From: Acidobacteriota bacterium
GTDB taxonomy: Bacteria; Acidobacteriota; Vicinamibacteria; Vicinamibacterales; UBA2999
Assembly: GCA_016871195.1 (NCBI GenBank)
Contig: VFZN01000010.1
Coordinates: 1-64,000, forward strand
DNA: 64,000 bases
Reading direction: 5' to 3'
Shown: positions 1 through 8,474 of the stretch, piece by piece
How the letters are laid out: each line of letters begins with the position of its first letter
Position numbering within the stretch: position 1 is the stretch's first letter
Position numbers and translations under genes: made by a program
Notes under the pieces: model-generated
Databases searched by the model: none
The model's input: only the letters and a program-made list of their open reading frames with translations
What the model was told of the DNA's origin: nothing

Positions 1-2
1 TG

Positions 3-695
3 GACACCTCGCTCGTGAAGGTGGTTGAGGGCAAGTTTTGTGCGTCGTTCTTCTGCAGCACCGACCAGCACAACAGCCAGATTGCCTCGTTCTACACGGG
101 CGCCATGGCGGATGCCGCCGAGTTGTCGTTTCGCGGTGTGCTGCCCCCGGGGAGCGATGCCCTCGTGATCATTGCGCCGAATGACCCGGCGGCCATGGTG
201 CAGTACGCGCACGAGTGCAGCACGATGGGGCTGCGGTACATCTGGGATCCGGGGCAGCAGTGCGCACGCATGGATGCTGCGCAGCTGGCGGAAGGCCTGA
301 CCGGTGCCTTCATGGTCATCTGCAACGACTATGAGTTTGAGCTGATTCGGCAGAAGACCGGACTGAGTGAGGCAGACGTGCTGGCGCAGGTGCCGATACT
401 GGTGGTCACGAAGGGCGAGCAGGGCAGCACGATCATGTTCGGCGGGCAACGGGTCGATGTGCCTGCGGTATCGCCGGTGCACGTGGCGGACCCCACCGGC
501 GTCGGCGATGCCTATCGCGGGGGCTTCATGAAGGGACTCGCAGCCGGCGCCGATCCTGTGATGTGCGGGTGCATGGGCAGCGTCGCCGCCACATACGCGC
601 TCGAGTTTCTGGGGGGCACCTATCACTCCTACACGCCGGTCGAGTTTGCCGAGCGGTACGCGGCGCACTTTGGACCGCTGCCGGTAGCGCTGTAG
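3..695 (+). CDS. PfkB-family carbohydrate/nucleoside kinase, 5' end outside window
   Basis: The reading frame is open from base 3, so the N-terminal part lies before the window. The visible 230 residues are the C-terminal half of a ribokinase/adenosine-kinase fold enzyme, which phosphorylates a sugar or nucleoside with ATP. The PfkB signature near the end, DPTGVGDAYRGGF, holds the catalytic Asp (usual form GAGD, here GVGD), and the preceding VTKGEQGS strand-turn is typical. A GTG at base 15 is in frame, but coding similarity begins before it, so it is not the start. It converges on the efflux operon with a shared hairpin between them. The substrate cannot be read from this fragment; adenosine kinase is the commonest assignment for this subtype. 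Confidence 0.85.
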   Translation, partial: DTSLVKVVEGKFCASFFCSTDQHNSQIASFYTGAMADAAELSFRGVLPPGSDALVIIAPNDPAAMVQYAHECSTMGLRYIWDPGQQCARMDAAQLAEGLTGAFMVICNDYEFELIRQKTGLSEADVLAQVPILVVTKGEQGSTIMFGGQRVDVPAVSPVHVADPTGVGDAYRGGFMKGLAAGADPVMCGCMGSVAATYALEFLGGTYHSYTPVEFAERYAAHFGPLPVAL

Positions 696-705
696 CGCCG
701 GGCAG

Positions 706-730
706 GTCGGCGTCGTTAGTCGACGCCGGC
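706..730. terminator. Bidirectional hairpin between convergent genes
   Basis: Arms GTCGGCGTCG and CGACGCCGGC pair around a TTAGT loop, with one T-G wobble. The loop contains the stop codon of the minus-strand efflux gene, and the kinase stop lies 11 bases before the hairpin. There is no clear U-tract on either strand, so terminator function is inferred from position and stem stability. Confidence 0.55.
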
Positions 731-3700
731 CGCCACCCGTGCACGGGCAGTGGCCACGATCCGGGCGAATTTGGCCTGCTGCAGGTTCCAGTCGGTCTCG
801 AGCAGGCGCACCTGTGCGTCATTCAGTTCGGCCGACGTGATGACGCCGTTCTCGTACGACACCTGGGCGATCTGCACACTCTCTCGTGCCAGCTCAAGCG
901 CCTTTTGCTGCGTGGTGACCACCTCCGCAGCCGCCTGCAATGTGGTCCAGGCCGACTCGAGCTCGAGCCGCGCCTGATCGAGTGTAGCTGTGAGTCCGTA
1001 CTCGGCCTGCCGCTGTTGCGCCTGCGCGGCGGCCTTGCGTGCTGACGCCGCAGGGGTCACCGTCAGCGGCACCTGCAACGCCAGACCGAAGGTGTAGTTC
1101 TGCCGTTCACGATCGAACACCGAGCCCAGACGGTCGTCCTGATATTGCATGTTGCCGCGGAGCGCCAGCGAAGGTTTCCACTCGCCCATGGCCAGTCGTT
1201 CAGCGAAGGCGGCCTGAACGCGTCGGGCCTGAAAGGCCTTCAGGTCAGGCCGTGTCGGCAGCGCCTGATCCAACTGCTCGCGCGCCGAGAGCATCTGCCC
1301 CTCGTCGAGTGTGCCCACCAGCGTCAGCGGCTGGCCCTGGGGCAGCGACAGCACGGTGCGCACCGCCTGCAGGGCGGTGTCGAATTCGGCCTGCACCTGA
1401 ATGCGTCTGGCGCGGGCGTTGGCCAGCTGCACCTCCGCCTGCAGCACGTCGAGCCGCGCCACGGTGCCGGCGTCGTACCGCACCCGGGCCAGTCCCAGCT
1501 GCGTGTCCGCAAGGCGAATCTGTTCGTCCACGACGCTCAGGCCCTGCTGTCGAAGCACGGCGTTGTAGAAGATTTCGACCACCCGGTACTCGAGGTCCTG
1601 GCGCGCACGGGCGAGGTCTAGGCGAGACGCGTCGAGTCCGGCCTCGCGGAGCGCCTCGCCATTGGCAATGCGTCCGCCCGCGTAGAGGGGCTGGGCGATA
1701 TCAAAGGAGAAGACGTTCTCGCGGGTGAATCCCGCCTGAAAGGTTGTTTCGTTCGGACCGAACACTCCGGCAGGAATCCGGATGATGGGGAAGCGCTGCG
1801 CCGGCGTGTACAGGTATGTGGCACTGGCCGAGGGCAGGCGCGCCGTTCGCGCTTCACGCACCAGTGCCTGACTTTCGTCGACTCGGGCCCCCACCACTTT
1901 GAGCGCCTGATTGGCATCAAGGGCGCGGGACCGGGCCTGCTCGTACGTCAGCGACAGAGGCAACGGACGCAGTGTGCGGTCACCGGCGGATTGCGCGAAT
2001 GCGGAAGTGGACAACAGCAGCCAGCCCAGTAGGCCAATGATGATGACCAGGCCGGCCATGCGGGTCGCCGGCGACAGCGTGGCGACACCCTGGGCGCGCC
2101 GCGCCTTCACGCGTTCAGTGAATCGTCCGAGCAGCAGGTAGGACACCGGCACCACCAGCAGCGTCAGCGCCGTCGACGTGATGAGGCCACCGATGGTCGC
2201 GATGGAGATCGGTGCGCGGAACTCGCCGCCTTCACCGGTGCCCATCGCCGAGGGCAGCATCCCGAGAATCATCGCAAAGGTTGTCATCAGAATGGGTCGC
2301 AGGCGTGCCGGTCCCGCCTTGAGGATGGCCGCCTCGAGGCCCAGCCCTTCCCGCATGTGCTGATTAGTGAGATCGATCAGCAGGATGGCGTTTTTGGTGA
2401 CGAGTCCCATCAGCATGACCATGCCGATCATCGCGGGCATACCGATGTTGTTCTCGGTCATCAGCAGGGCCAGCAGCGCGCCGACTACCGCCAGCGGCAG
2501 CGAGAGCATGATCAGCAGGGGTTCGAGGAACGATTCAAACTGTGAAGCCAGCACGATGTAGATGAAGACCACCGCCAGAATCATGGCGAGGCCCATCGCC
2601 GCCGCTGACTCTTCCATCATCTCGACGTCACCTGCGAAGCCCCACTCGAAGTTGGGCGGCATCTGCACCGTCGCCATGACTGCAGCCACGTCGCTGGTCA
2701 CCTCGCCGAGGGCGCGTCCGCCACTGAGTTCCACGCCGATCTTGGCTTGGCGCCTCCGGGCTTCCCGCTGGATGTTGGTTGGGCCGATGCCCGGCTCCAT
2801 ACGCACGATGTCGTTGGTACGCACTACCGCGCCGGTGGGCGAGTAGAGCGGCGTCCGGCCGATGCTTGGGAAGTCGTTTCGGAACTCAGGCGCAAGCCTG
2901 ACGCGGATGTCGTACTCCTTCTCGCCCTCCCGCAGTCGCGTCGGGACGATGCCCTCAACCATGCCCCGCAGCTGCGTGGCGACCGTGGCAATGTCGTAGC
3001 CCATGTCGGCGGCCATTGCGCGATTCACCTGCGCGATCATCTCGGGTTGTCCGCTCTCCAGTGAGCTGTTGACGTCGACGGCGCCGGGGACGGCGCTGAC
3101 ACGGGTCACGATGTCGTCGCTCAGCCGCTGCAGGGCCACCATGTCGTCGCCACGGATGAAGATGTTGAGGGGGGCCTCCGACGGAGCGCCTTGCATGAAT
3201 TCCGGATCAGCCACTGTCATTTTCAGCAGCGGCACACCCGCCAGCCGCGTCCGCAGGTCGTCCTTGATGTCGGCCAGTCCACGTTCGCGCTCGAACTTCT
3301 TGCTGGTGCGCACGCGGAGGGTGGCACGCAGCGGGTCATTGTCGACACCCACCGTCGAAAAGATCTGCGTTACCTCGGCATCCTTCCGGACGATGGCCTC
3401 GACGCCTGCGACGTAGGTCACGGCCTGGTCGAAGGACGTCCCAGGGGGGGCTTCGACGTTCACCACCAGTTCGCCGCGGTCCTCGACCGGCACAAACTCG
3501 GTGCCGATGAACGCCATCGACCCGAGGCTGGCAAAGAAGATCAGGGCCGAGGCCGTCACGACCATCCAGGGACGCCGCAGGGCCCAGCCGAGCAGCCGGT
3601 GATAGCGTGCGTCGACGCGGTCGTAGAAGGCACCCCATCGCTCCAGCAGGCGACCGGTGCGGGTGCGAGTGCGTTCTTCGAGCGGAATGAACCGGACGAA

Positions 3701-5155
3701 GCGCGACGACAGCATCGGGTCGAGCGTGAAGGCGATGAGCAGCGACATTGCCACGGCAAAGGCAATCGTCAGGGCAAACGACTTGAAGAACTGCCCGACC
3801 ATACCGGTCATGAAGCCGACAGGCAGGAACACGGCCAGGATGGTGAAGGTGGTGGCCATGACGGCGAGGCCGATTTCCGACGTGCCCACGCGGGCCGCCG
3901 TCACCGGATCGGCGCCCTCTTCCATGTGGCGGTAGATGTTCTCGCGCACCACCACGGCATCATCGATGAGGATGCCGATGACGAGCGAGAGCGCCATGAG
4001 CGTCATCATGTTGATGGTGAAGCCCACCGTATACATAAAGAAAAACGTGGCAATCACCGAGGTCGGCAGCGCCAGTGCGGTGATGAGCGTCGAGCGCCAG
4101 TCACGCATGAAGATGAAGACAATCAGCACGGCCATGATGCCGCCGAAGATGATGTGTCCGCGAACCTCGCGGACATTTTCCCGGATGCCATCCGCGTCAC
4201 TGTGCACCTGTCGGATTGACAGTTGAGGGAACTGGGGAGACAGGCGCGCGAGGGCGGCCTCGACCTTAGTCGCGATGTCGACCGTGTTAGCGCCCGACTG
4301 TTTCCGAATCGAGAAGGACACCGCATCAGCACCGTCGAGGCGCGTCGTGGATGACTTCTCGGCGAAGCCGTCGATGACGGTGCCGACGTCGCGCACCCGC
4401 ACGGTCGAGCCACTGGTCGATCGCAGGATTACCTGTTCGATTTCCGACGCCGAAGCAAACTCGCCCTTTGTGCGGAGCGATACGGCGCGCCCGTCACGCT
4501 TGACCTGCCCCCCGGGGACGTCGAGATTTTCGGCCGTCAGCTTCGCGGCGACTTCGGTCAGGGGAAGGTTGAGGGCCTCGAGACGCCGAGGGTCGAGGTT
4601 GACCTGAATCTCGCGGATTTCTCCGCCGTTGACCTGCACGGCTGCCACGCCTTCAATCTGCTCGAGCAGAGGTTTCAGGTCGTCTTCAATCTGGCGGCGC
4701 GTCACATCGCTCGGCTGCGATGATCCCACTGCAAACACCATGATGGGCAGCGCGGCCACGTCGAATCGTTCGATGATCGGATCTTTGATGTCCTGCGGCA
4801 GGCGACCGCGGATGGCGGCCACCTTCTCGCGAACCTCGGCAGTCGCAGCCTGCGGATCAACTTCGAGCTGCAGCTCGACGCCGACACGGGCAAACCCTTC
4901 CGTGGAGGTGGACATGACCTTCTTCACACCGTTGATGCCGGCCACGGCATCCTCGATGGGCTTGGTGACGAGTGTTTCCACTTCCTCGGGTGCGGCGCCG
5001 GGGTAGATCACCGCGACGTTGACGAAGGGGAGATTGACCTCGGGAAACAGGTCGATGCCGAGGCGCGCGATCGAGACGAGGCCCAGCACCACGAAGCTGG
5101 CAATGACCATCGTCGCAAAGACGGGGCGCTTGATTGAGGTATCAGAGATCCACAT
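716..5155 (-). CDS. RND efflux permease fused to TolC-like outer-membrane channel
   Basis: A 1479-residue protein with two complete modules. Residues 1 to about 1015 are an AcrB/HAE-type RND permease: first membrane helix at 12-30, the TM4 proton-relay pair in GILIDDAVVV, and the TM10 lysine in TKNAILLIDL. Residues 1055-1479 are an outer-membrane efflux (TolC-like) protein, starting at LSLTYEQARSRALDANQAL and rich in Ala/Gln helices. Between them, residues 1033-1054 form a hydrophobic segment ending in AFA before Gln1055, which reads as a signal peptide with a signal peptidase I site. Basic residues before it (VKARR, then Arg1032) would act as its n-region. The frame is unbroken. It follows the adaptor gene by 24 bases. 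The drug-type annotation is by family; substrate unknown. Confidence 0.9.
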   Translation of the reverse strand: MWISDTSIKRPVFATMVIASFVVLGLVSIARLGIDLFPEVNLPFVNVAVIYPGAAPEEVETLVTKPIEDAVAGINGVKKVMSTSTEGFARVGVELQLEVDPQAATAEVREKVAAIRGRLPQDIKDPIIERFDVAALPIMVFAVGSSQPSDVTRRQIEDDLKPLLEQIEGVAAVQVNGGEIREIQVNLDPRRLEALNLPLTEVAAKLTAENLDVPGGQVKRDGRAVSLRTKGEFASASEIEQVILRSTSGSTVRVRDVGTVIDGFAEKSSTTRLDGADAVSFSIRKQSGANTVDIATKVEAALARLSPQFPQLSIRQVHSDADGIRENVREVRGHIIFGGIMAVLIVFIFMRDWRSTLITALALPTSVIATFFFMYTVGFTINMMTLMALSLVIGILIDDAVVVRENIYRHMEEGADPVTAARVGTSEIGLAVMATTFTILAVFLPVGFMTGMVGQFFKSFALTIAFAVAMSLLIAFTLDPMLSSRFVRFIPLEERTRTRTGRLLERWGAFYDRVDARYHRLLGWALRRPWMVVTASALIFFASLGSMAFIGTEFVPVEDRGELVVNVEAPPGTSFDQAVTYVAGVEAIVRKDAEVTQIFSTVGVDNDPLRATLRVRTSKKFERERGLADIKDDLRTRLAGVPLLKMTVADPEFMQGAPSEAPLNIFIRGDDMVALQRLSDDIVTRVSAVPGAVDVNSSLESGQPEMIAQVNRAMAADMGYDIATVATQLRGMVEGIVPTRLREGEKEYDIRVRLAPEFRNDFPSIGRTPLYSPTGAVVRTNDIVRMEPGIGPTNIQREARRRQAKIGVELSGGRALGEVTSDVAAVMATVQMPPNFEWGFAGDVEMMEESAAAMGLAMILAVVFIYIVLASQFESFLEPLLIMLSLPLAVVGALLALLMTENNIGMPAMIGMVMLMGLVTKNAILLIDLTNQHMREGLGLEAAILKAGPARLRPILMTTFAMILGMLPSAMGTGEGGEFRAPISIATIGGLITSTALTLLVVPVSYLLLGRFTERVKARRAQGVATLSPATRMAGLVIIIGLLGWLLLSTSAFAQSAGDRTLRPLPLSLTYEQARSRALDANQALKVVGARVDESQALVREARTARLPSASATYLYTPAQRFPIIRIPAGVFGPNETTFQAGFTRENVFSFDIAQPLYAGGRIANGEALREAGLDASRLDLARARQDLEYRVVEIFYNAVLRQQGLSVVDEQIRLADTQLGLARVRYDAGTVARLDVLQAEVQLANARARRIQVQAEFDTALQAVRTVLSLPQGQPLTLVGTLDEGQMLSAREQLDQALPTRPDLKAFQARRVQAAFAERLAMGEWKPSLALRGNMQYQDDRLGSVFDRERQNYTFGLALQVPLTVTPAASARKAAAQAQQRQAEYGLTATLDQARLELESAWTTLQAAAEVVTTQQKALELARESVQIAQVSYENGVITSAELNDAQVRLLETDWNLQQAKFARIVATARARVAAGVD

Positions 5156-5179
5156 GGCAGAGTCCGCGGAAATGAGAGC

Positions 5180-6313
5180 CTACTGAACAGGCACCGGGCG
5201 CACGCGGGTGCCCGGGGCAATGGGTCGCTTGGCATCGGCCAGCACCTGGTCGCCGGCCTTGAGCCCGGACAGGACCTGAATGCGGCGGCCGTCGCGCGCG
5301 CCTTCGGTGACGGGCACCGGTACGGCCTGATCGCCGTCGATGCGGATTGCCATCCGCACCCCATCGCGTGTGACGATGGCGTCGGTGGGCACGAGGAGGG
5401 CGTCGGCCTGGTCTGATTCGATGATGCGTGCGGCCGCGTACATCCCCGACAGCAGCAGGCGGTCGTCGTTGGGCACGCGCAGCTCAACGCGGAACTGCCG
5501 ATTGCGCTCGCTGACTTCAGGGGCGATGTTGGCGACCTCGGCCTCGAAGACCTGACCCGGTTTGGCCTGCACATCGACGCGTGCTTTCATGCCGGGACGC
5601 AGGCGACCGGCCTCGAGCTCGGAGACGCCCGCTTCGAGCTTCATCTGCCGGAGGTCAGCCACGACCACCACCGGACGGTCGGACGGCATGGCGCCCGGGT
5701 CGTAGTTGCGTTCCACGACATAGCCCGTGACTGGCGACGTCAGGGTCGTGTCGCGCTGAAACTCGCGGGCCCGGCGCTGGGCGGCCTCGGCCTGTGCAAG
5801 TGTTGCCGTGGCCAGGTCGCGTTGGGCCATCGCGGCGCGGTGTGCGGTCTGGGCGCCGTCGAGTCTCTGTCGGGGCAAGGCCCCCTTGTCGAAGAGCACC
5901 TTGGCGCGGTCGAACTCGAGCAGCGCGTTGGCCAGCGACGCCTCGGCGGTGTCGAGTCCTGCGCGTGCCACGGCCACGGCTGCGGTCGCGGCGTCGGCCT
6001 GCGCATCAATTTCGCGGCGGTCGAGCGTGGCCACAGGCTGTCCGGCCGTCACCGGATCACCAATGTCGACCAGCACCCGCTCGAGCGTTCCGGGCAGGCG
6101 GGGCTTCACGGCGACTCGGGCTCTGGGGGCCAGCGTGCCAGAGAGGTCGAGCGACTGCTCAATGGTGCCGCGGGCAGCGGTGACCACGGGAACGTCGATG
6201 GTCAGCGGGGTAGCCGCAGCCGCTGCCGGTTCCTGAGCCGGAGGAGTGCCTCCGGAGCAGGCCACAGCGACGGCGGCCAGGGCGGTAATGGCGAACGTGA
6301 GGAGTTTACGCAT
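5180..6313 (-). CDS. RND periplasmic adaptor (membrane fusion lipoprotein)
   Basis: Predicted HlyD/AcrA-type adaptor that links the RND pump to the channel in the periplasm. I chose the start at 6313 because MRKLLTF begins a lipoprotein signal ending in the lipobox AVAC (lipidated Cys19); upstream in-frame codons encode Arg/Pro-rich sequence that is out of place in a secretion signal. Then follow a biotinyl-lipoyl half (LPGTLERVLVDIGDPVTAGQ), an Ala-rich coiled-coil hairpin at about residues 95-160, the second lipoyl half (SPVTGYVVERNYDPG), a beta-barrel and a membrane-proximal domain. The start codon overlaps the end of the tetR-type gene by 8 bases, so regulator, adaptor and pump probably share one transcript. 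No channel gene is separate, because it is fused to the pump. Confidence 0.9.
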   Translation of the reverse strand: MRKLLTFAITALAAVAVACSGGTPPAQEPAAAAATPLTIDVPVVTAARGTIEQSLDLSGTLAPRARVAVKPRLPGTLERVLVDIGDPVTAGQPVATLDRREIDAQADAATAAVAVARAGLDTAEASLANALLEFDRAKVLFDKGALPRQRLDGAQTAHRAAMAQRDLATATLAQAEAAQRRAREFQRDTTLTSPVTGYVVERNYDPGAMPSDRPVVVVADLRQMKLEAGVSELEAGRLRPGMKARVDVQAKPGQVFEAEVANIAPEVSERNRQFRVELRVPNDDRLLLSGMYAAARIIESDQADALLVPTDAIVTRDGVRMAIRIDGDQAVPVPVTEGARDGRRIQVLSGLKAGDQVLADAKRPIAPGTRVRPVPVQ

Positions 6314-6998
6314 GAGCGGGAAGTGATGCCGAAGGCTCTCCGGGTGAAACCATGGAGACCGGAATCTCGCAGGGAATGAATGAGGACGGCGCGCCAGCTG
6401 CGAGACCGGCGAGCGTCGTGTCAAGAATGTCCCGGGCCAGCAGATCGCCGTCTTCCCCGGGTGAGAGACGCTGGCCGAGCTGGATCACGGCCGGGCCGAG
6501 CATGGCGCCCCACAGCAGTGACACGGCCGCGCGGGGGCGTACCGATGCGGGAAGCTCGCCGGCATCGATGGCTCGTTGGATTTCGTTGGTCGCGGTCTCC
6601 ATGAGGCTGGCGAGCAGTTCGAACCCGCTCCATCCCTGGCACAGCTGGGGCACGGAACGGTCTACGAACATCAGTTCGAAGTAAGACGGGTGCTCTCTGG
6701 AGAACTCGTAAAACGCCCACCACAGGTGTCTCAGTCGGGTGAGCGCTGAGGGGTGATCGGGTACCACCGAGGCTCGGGTATGGAGTCGACGGAAGCCGTC
6801 CTCGGCCAGCGCCAGATAGATGGCGTCTTTGCTGGGGAAATAGCTGTAGATGGCCGCAGGGCTGTATTCGATGCGCTCTGCAATCTTGCGCATCGTCACG
6901 TTACGATAGCCTTCGGCGGTGAACAGCTCGCGCGCGGCGTCCAGAATGGCCTGCGTGGTGGCGGTTCGTTCTCGGTCGTGACGTTCTCGGATGCCCAT
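6306..6998 (-). CDS. TetR-family transcriptional regulator of the efflux operon
   Basis: A 230-residue regulator. The N-terminal TetR helix-turn-helix is clear at about residues 12-58: AILDAARELFTAEGYRNVTM, then KIAERIEYSPAAIYSYFPSKD. The C-terminal ligand domain is of the kind with WWAFYEFSREHPSYFELMF, seen in multidrug-pump repressors. It is the first gene of the efflux operon and overlaps the adaptor start, so autoregulation is likely. A perfect 13-base palindrome lies two bases upstream of the start codon. No Shine-Dalgarno is visible before the ATG. The ligand is unknown. Confidence 0.9.
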   Translation of the reverse strand: MGIRERHDRERTATTQAILDAARELFTAEGYRNVTMRKIAERIEYSPAAIYSYFPSKDAIYLALAEDGFRRLHTRASVVPDHPSALTRLRHLWWAFYEFSREHPSYFELMFVDRSVPQLCQGWSGFELLASLMETATNEIQRAIDAGELPASVRPRAAVSLLWGAMLGPAVIQLGQRLSPGEDGDLLARDILDTTLAGLAAGAPSSFIPCEIPVSMVSPGEPSASLPAHA

Positions 6999-7515
6999 TA
7001 TGAACAGTGTTCAGCTTTCTAACACTAGTGACGCAAACGCCCCGGATCGAGTTCCCGGACGTCCTCTGAGACCGACGGGGGCTGTCGCGGGAGCGGCCGT
7101 CGCGTGGGCTCTGGCGATTCCGATCACGCCCCTGGCAGCGGCGCTGTGGCCCGTGGGGGCCGCGCTGCTGTACGCGGTGGGCGCCCTGGTGTGCCATCAG
7201 CAGCCCGAGCGATCGTTCCATGCGGACGGGCACCAGTGGCTGGTGTGTGCCCGGTGCTCAGGGCTGTACCTGGGCGCGGCCGCTGGCGCAGTGGCGGCCT
7301 GGGCCTTCCAGCGGCGACACCCGGACGCCACCTGGTCGCGGATGGCCGTCATCCAGTCCCTTCAACTGGTGGCAGTGCCGACCGCGCTGACGGTGGTGAC
7401 GGCGTGGATTGGCCTGGGTGACCCCTCGAACCTGTGGCGGGCCGCACTGGCCGCACCGCTCGGCCTCATCGCTGGCGCCGCGGCGATCGCGCTCGTGGCT
7501 GACCGGGTGAAGTAA
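6991..7515 (+). CDS. DUF2085 membrane protein
   Basis: A predicted membrane protein of up to 174 residues with the DUF2085 hallmark: CHQQPERSF followed by VCARCSGLYLG, two conserved motifs carrying Cys/His that look like a metal or redox site. About four hydrophobic segments follow the family pattern. The start is uncertain: ATG at 6991 overlaps the divergent regulator start by 8 bases, and ATG at 7000 lies inside the candidate operator; neither has a clear ribosome site. The family has no established function. If the palindrome controls both directions, this protein may belong to the efflux regulon, but that is speculation. Confidence 0.75.
   Translation: MPIMNSVQLSNTSDANAPDRVPGRPLRPTGAVAGAAVAWALAIPITPLAAALWPVGAALLYAVGALVCHQQPERSFHADGHQWLVCARCSGLYLGAAAGAVAAWAFQRRHPDATWSRMAVIQSLQLVAVPTALTVVTAWIGLGDPSNLWRAALAAPLGLIAGAAAIALVADRVK
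7001..7013. promoter_or_regulatory. Candidate TetR operator (perfect palindrome)
   Basis: TGAACA-G-TGTTCA is a perfect 6+1+6 inverted repeat, placed two bases upstream of the tetR-type start codon on the minus strand and inside the 5' end of the divergent DUF2085 gene. The position fits steric autorepression and possible co-control of the divergent gene. Binding is inferred. A second short palindrome, CACTAGTG, follows at 7023-7030. Confidence 0.5.
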
Positions 7516-7527
7516 ACTGCGGGTCGC

Positions 7528-7887
7528 GTGTCTCCCCTCATTCTTGTTCTGGTGGCCTGGCTTGTGCCCGGGGCTGGCCATTACCTCCAGGGCCGTCGCC
7601 AGAAAGCCCTTGTGTTCAGCGTCGCGATTGTCGCGATGTTTGCGTCGGGGCTGCTGCTGGACGGCAGCCTGCTGCCGTTCACCCCGTCGGACCCCCTGGT
7701 GCTGCTGTTCGCTGCCGCCATGAGCGGCGTGGGGCTGCCCTACGGTGTCGCCGTGATGTCTGGACTCGGGGTCGGAGAAGCCACCTCGGTGTGGTTTGAC
7801 TACGGCATCTCGTTCCTCGTGGTCGCCGGTCTGCTCAACGCGCTGGTCGTGCTTGACGCCTACGACATCTCGCAGGGAAGGAAGTAG
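7528..7887 (+). CDS. Small three- or four-helix membrane protein (DUF6677-like)
   Basis: A 119-residue very hydrophobic protein starting with GTG 12 bases after the DUF2085 stop. It opens with VAWLVPGAGHYLQGRRQKA, a pattern common to small TM2/DUF6677-type proteins (helix, PGxGHxxxG turn, basic residues), and has further helices near residues 28-47, 56-76 and 90-110. I do not know a function. Its placement with a second tiny membrane protein and a VanZ-like protein suggests an envelope role. Confidence 0.7.
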   Translation: MSPLILVLVAWLVPGAGHYLQGRRQKALVFSVAIVAMFASGLLLDGSLLPFTPSDPLVLLFAAAMSGVGLPYGVAVMSGLGVGEATSVWFDYGISFLVVAGLLNALVVLDAYDISQGRK

Positions 7888-7894
7888 GTCGACG

Positions 7895-8068
7895 ATGGCG
7901 AGTCACGTGCTGGTGATGTCTCTCTTCGCCGTGCTGACTTCGGCAGTGTTTGCGGCCATTGGCCACGATGCGCCCGGCGATCAGTTGCGGACAGGTGCCC
8001 GCTATACCGCGACGTTTGTCGGGGTCGGTCTCGTCGTCGGCTGGTTCATGTACGGCTTGCCGTTCTAG
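7895..8068 (+). CDS. 57-residue two-helix membrane protein, unknown
   Basis: ATG at 7895 is preceded by an acceptable ribosome site (GGAAGGAAGTAGG). The product has two hydrophobic helices, about residues 4-22 and 38-54, joined by a polar loop GHDAPGDQLRTGARYT. It lies 7 bases after the previous gene and 1 base before the VanZ-like gene, so it is almost certainly translated as part of the same transcript. No family recognised. Confidence 0.6.
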   Translation: MASHVLVMSLFAVLTSAVFAAIGHDAPGDQLRTGARYTATFVGVGLVVGWFMYGLPF

Positions 8069-8069
8069 C

Positions 8070-8474
8070 GTGCCACGCACGAACGGAATCGCCCGGTCGC
8101 CGTTCGGGCTCTGGGGGCCGCCCGCTGCGTACGCGGGTGTCATCTTCTGGCTGTCGGGCCGACAGCTTCTTGAAGAAGCGGCCCTCCTACCTCTGTGGCT
8201 GCAGATCGACAAGGTGCAGCACGGTATGGCCTATGCGGGCCTGACCGCCCTGTGTCTGAGGGCGCTGGCGCGAGGGCAGTGGGAAGGGATCACGATTCGG
8301 CGCGCCGCGGTCGCCGTGCTGGTGTGCGTGCTCTACGGTGTCTCAGACGAGTGGCGCCAGTCATTCGTACCTGAGCGGTCGGCCGATGTCGCCGATGTCT
8401 TCGCTGACGCAGGGGGGGCCGTGTTCAGCGGTGTCGCCCTCCGGGCGTGGGGTATCATCAAGGGGGCACGATGA
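8070..8474 (+). CDS. VanZ-like family membrane protein
   Basis: 134 residues from GTG at 8070, chosen because it directly follows the previous stop and because in-frame sequence before it is just that gene read in another frame. The VanZ-family core is present: DKVQHGMAYAGL near the first third and YGVSDEWRQSFVPERSADVADVFADAGG near the end, with hydrophobic helices between. VanZ is known from teicoplanin resistance, but most chromosomal relatives, including the PhoP-type ones with this DEWxQ...R..D..D motif, are uncharacterised. It ends in an ATGA overlap with the enoyl-CoA hydratase gene. Confidence 0.8.
   Translation: MPRTNGIARSPFGLWGPPAAYAGVIFWLSGRQLLEEAALLPLWLQIDKVQHGMAYAGLTALCLRALARGQWEGITIRRAAVAVLVCVLYGVSDEWRQSFVPERSADVADVFADAGGAVFSGVALRAWGIIKGAR

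Noticed and set aside
716-2059. Separate tolC-like gene starting at the internal ATG (2059)
   Set aside because: The frame from the pump is unbroken, no ribosome site or stop lies between, and the internal Met would give a signal peptide without a basic n-region.
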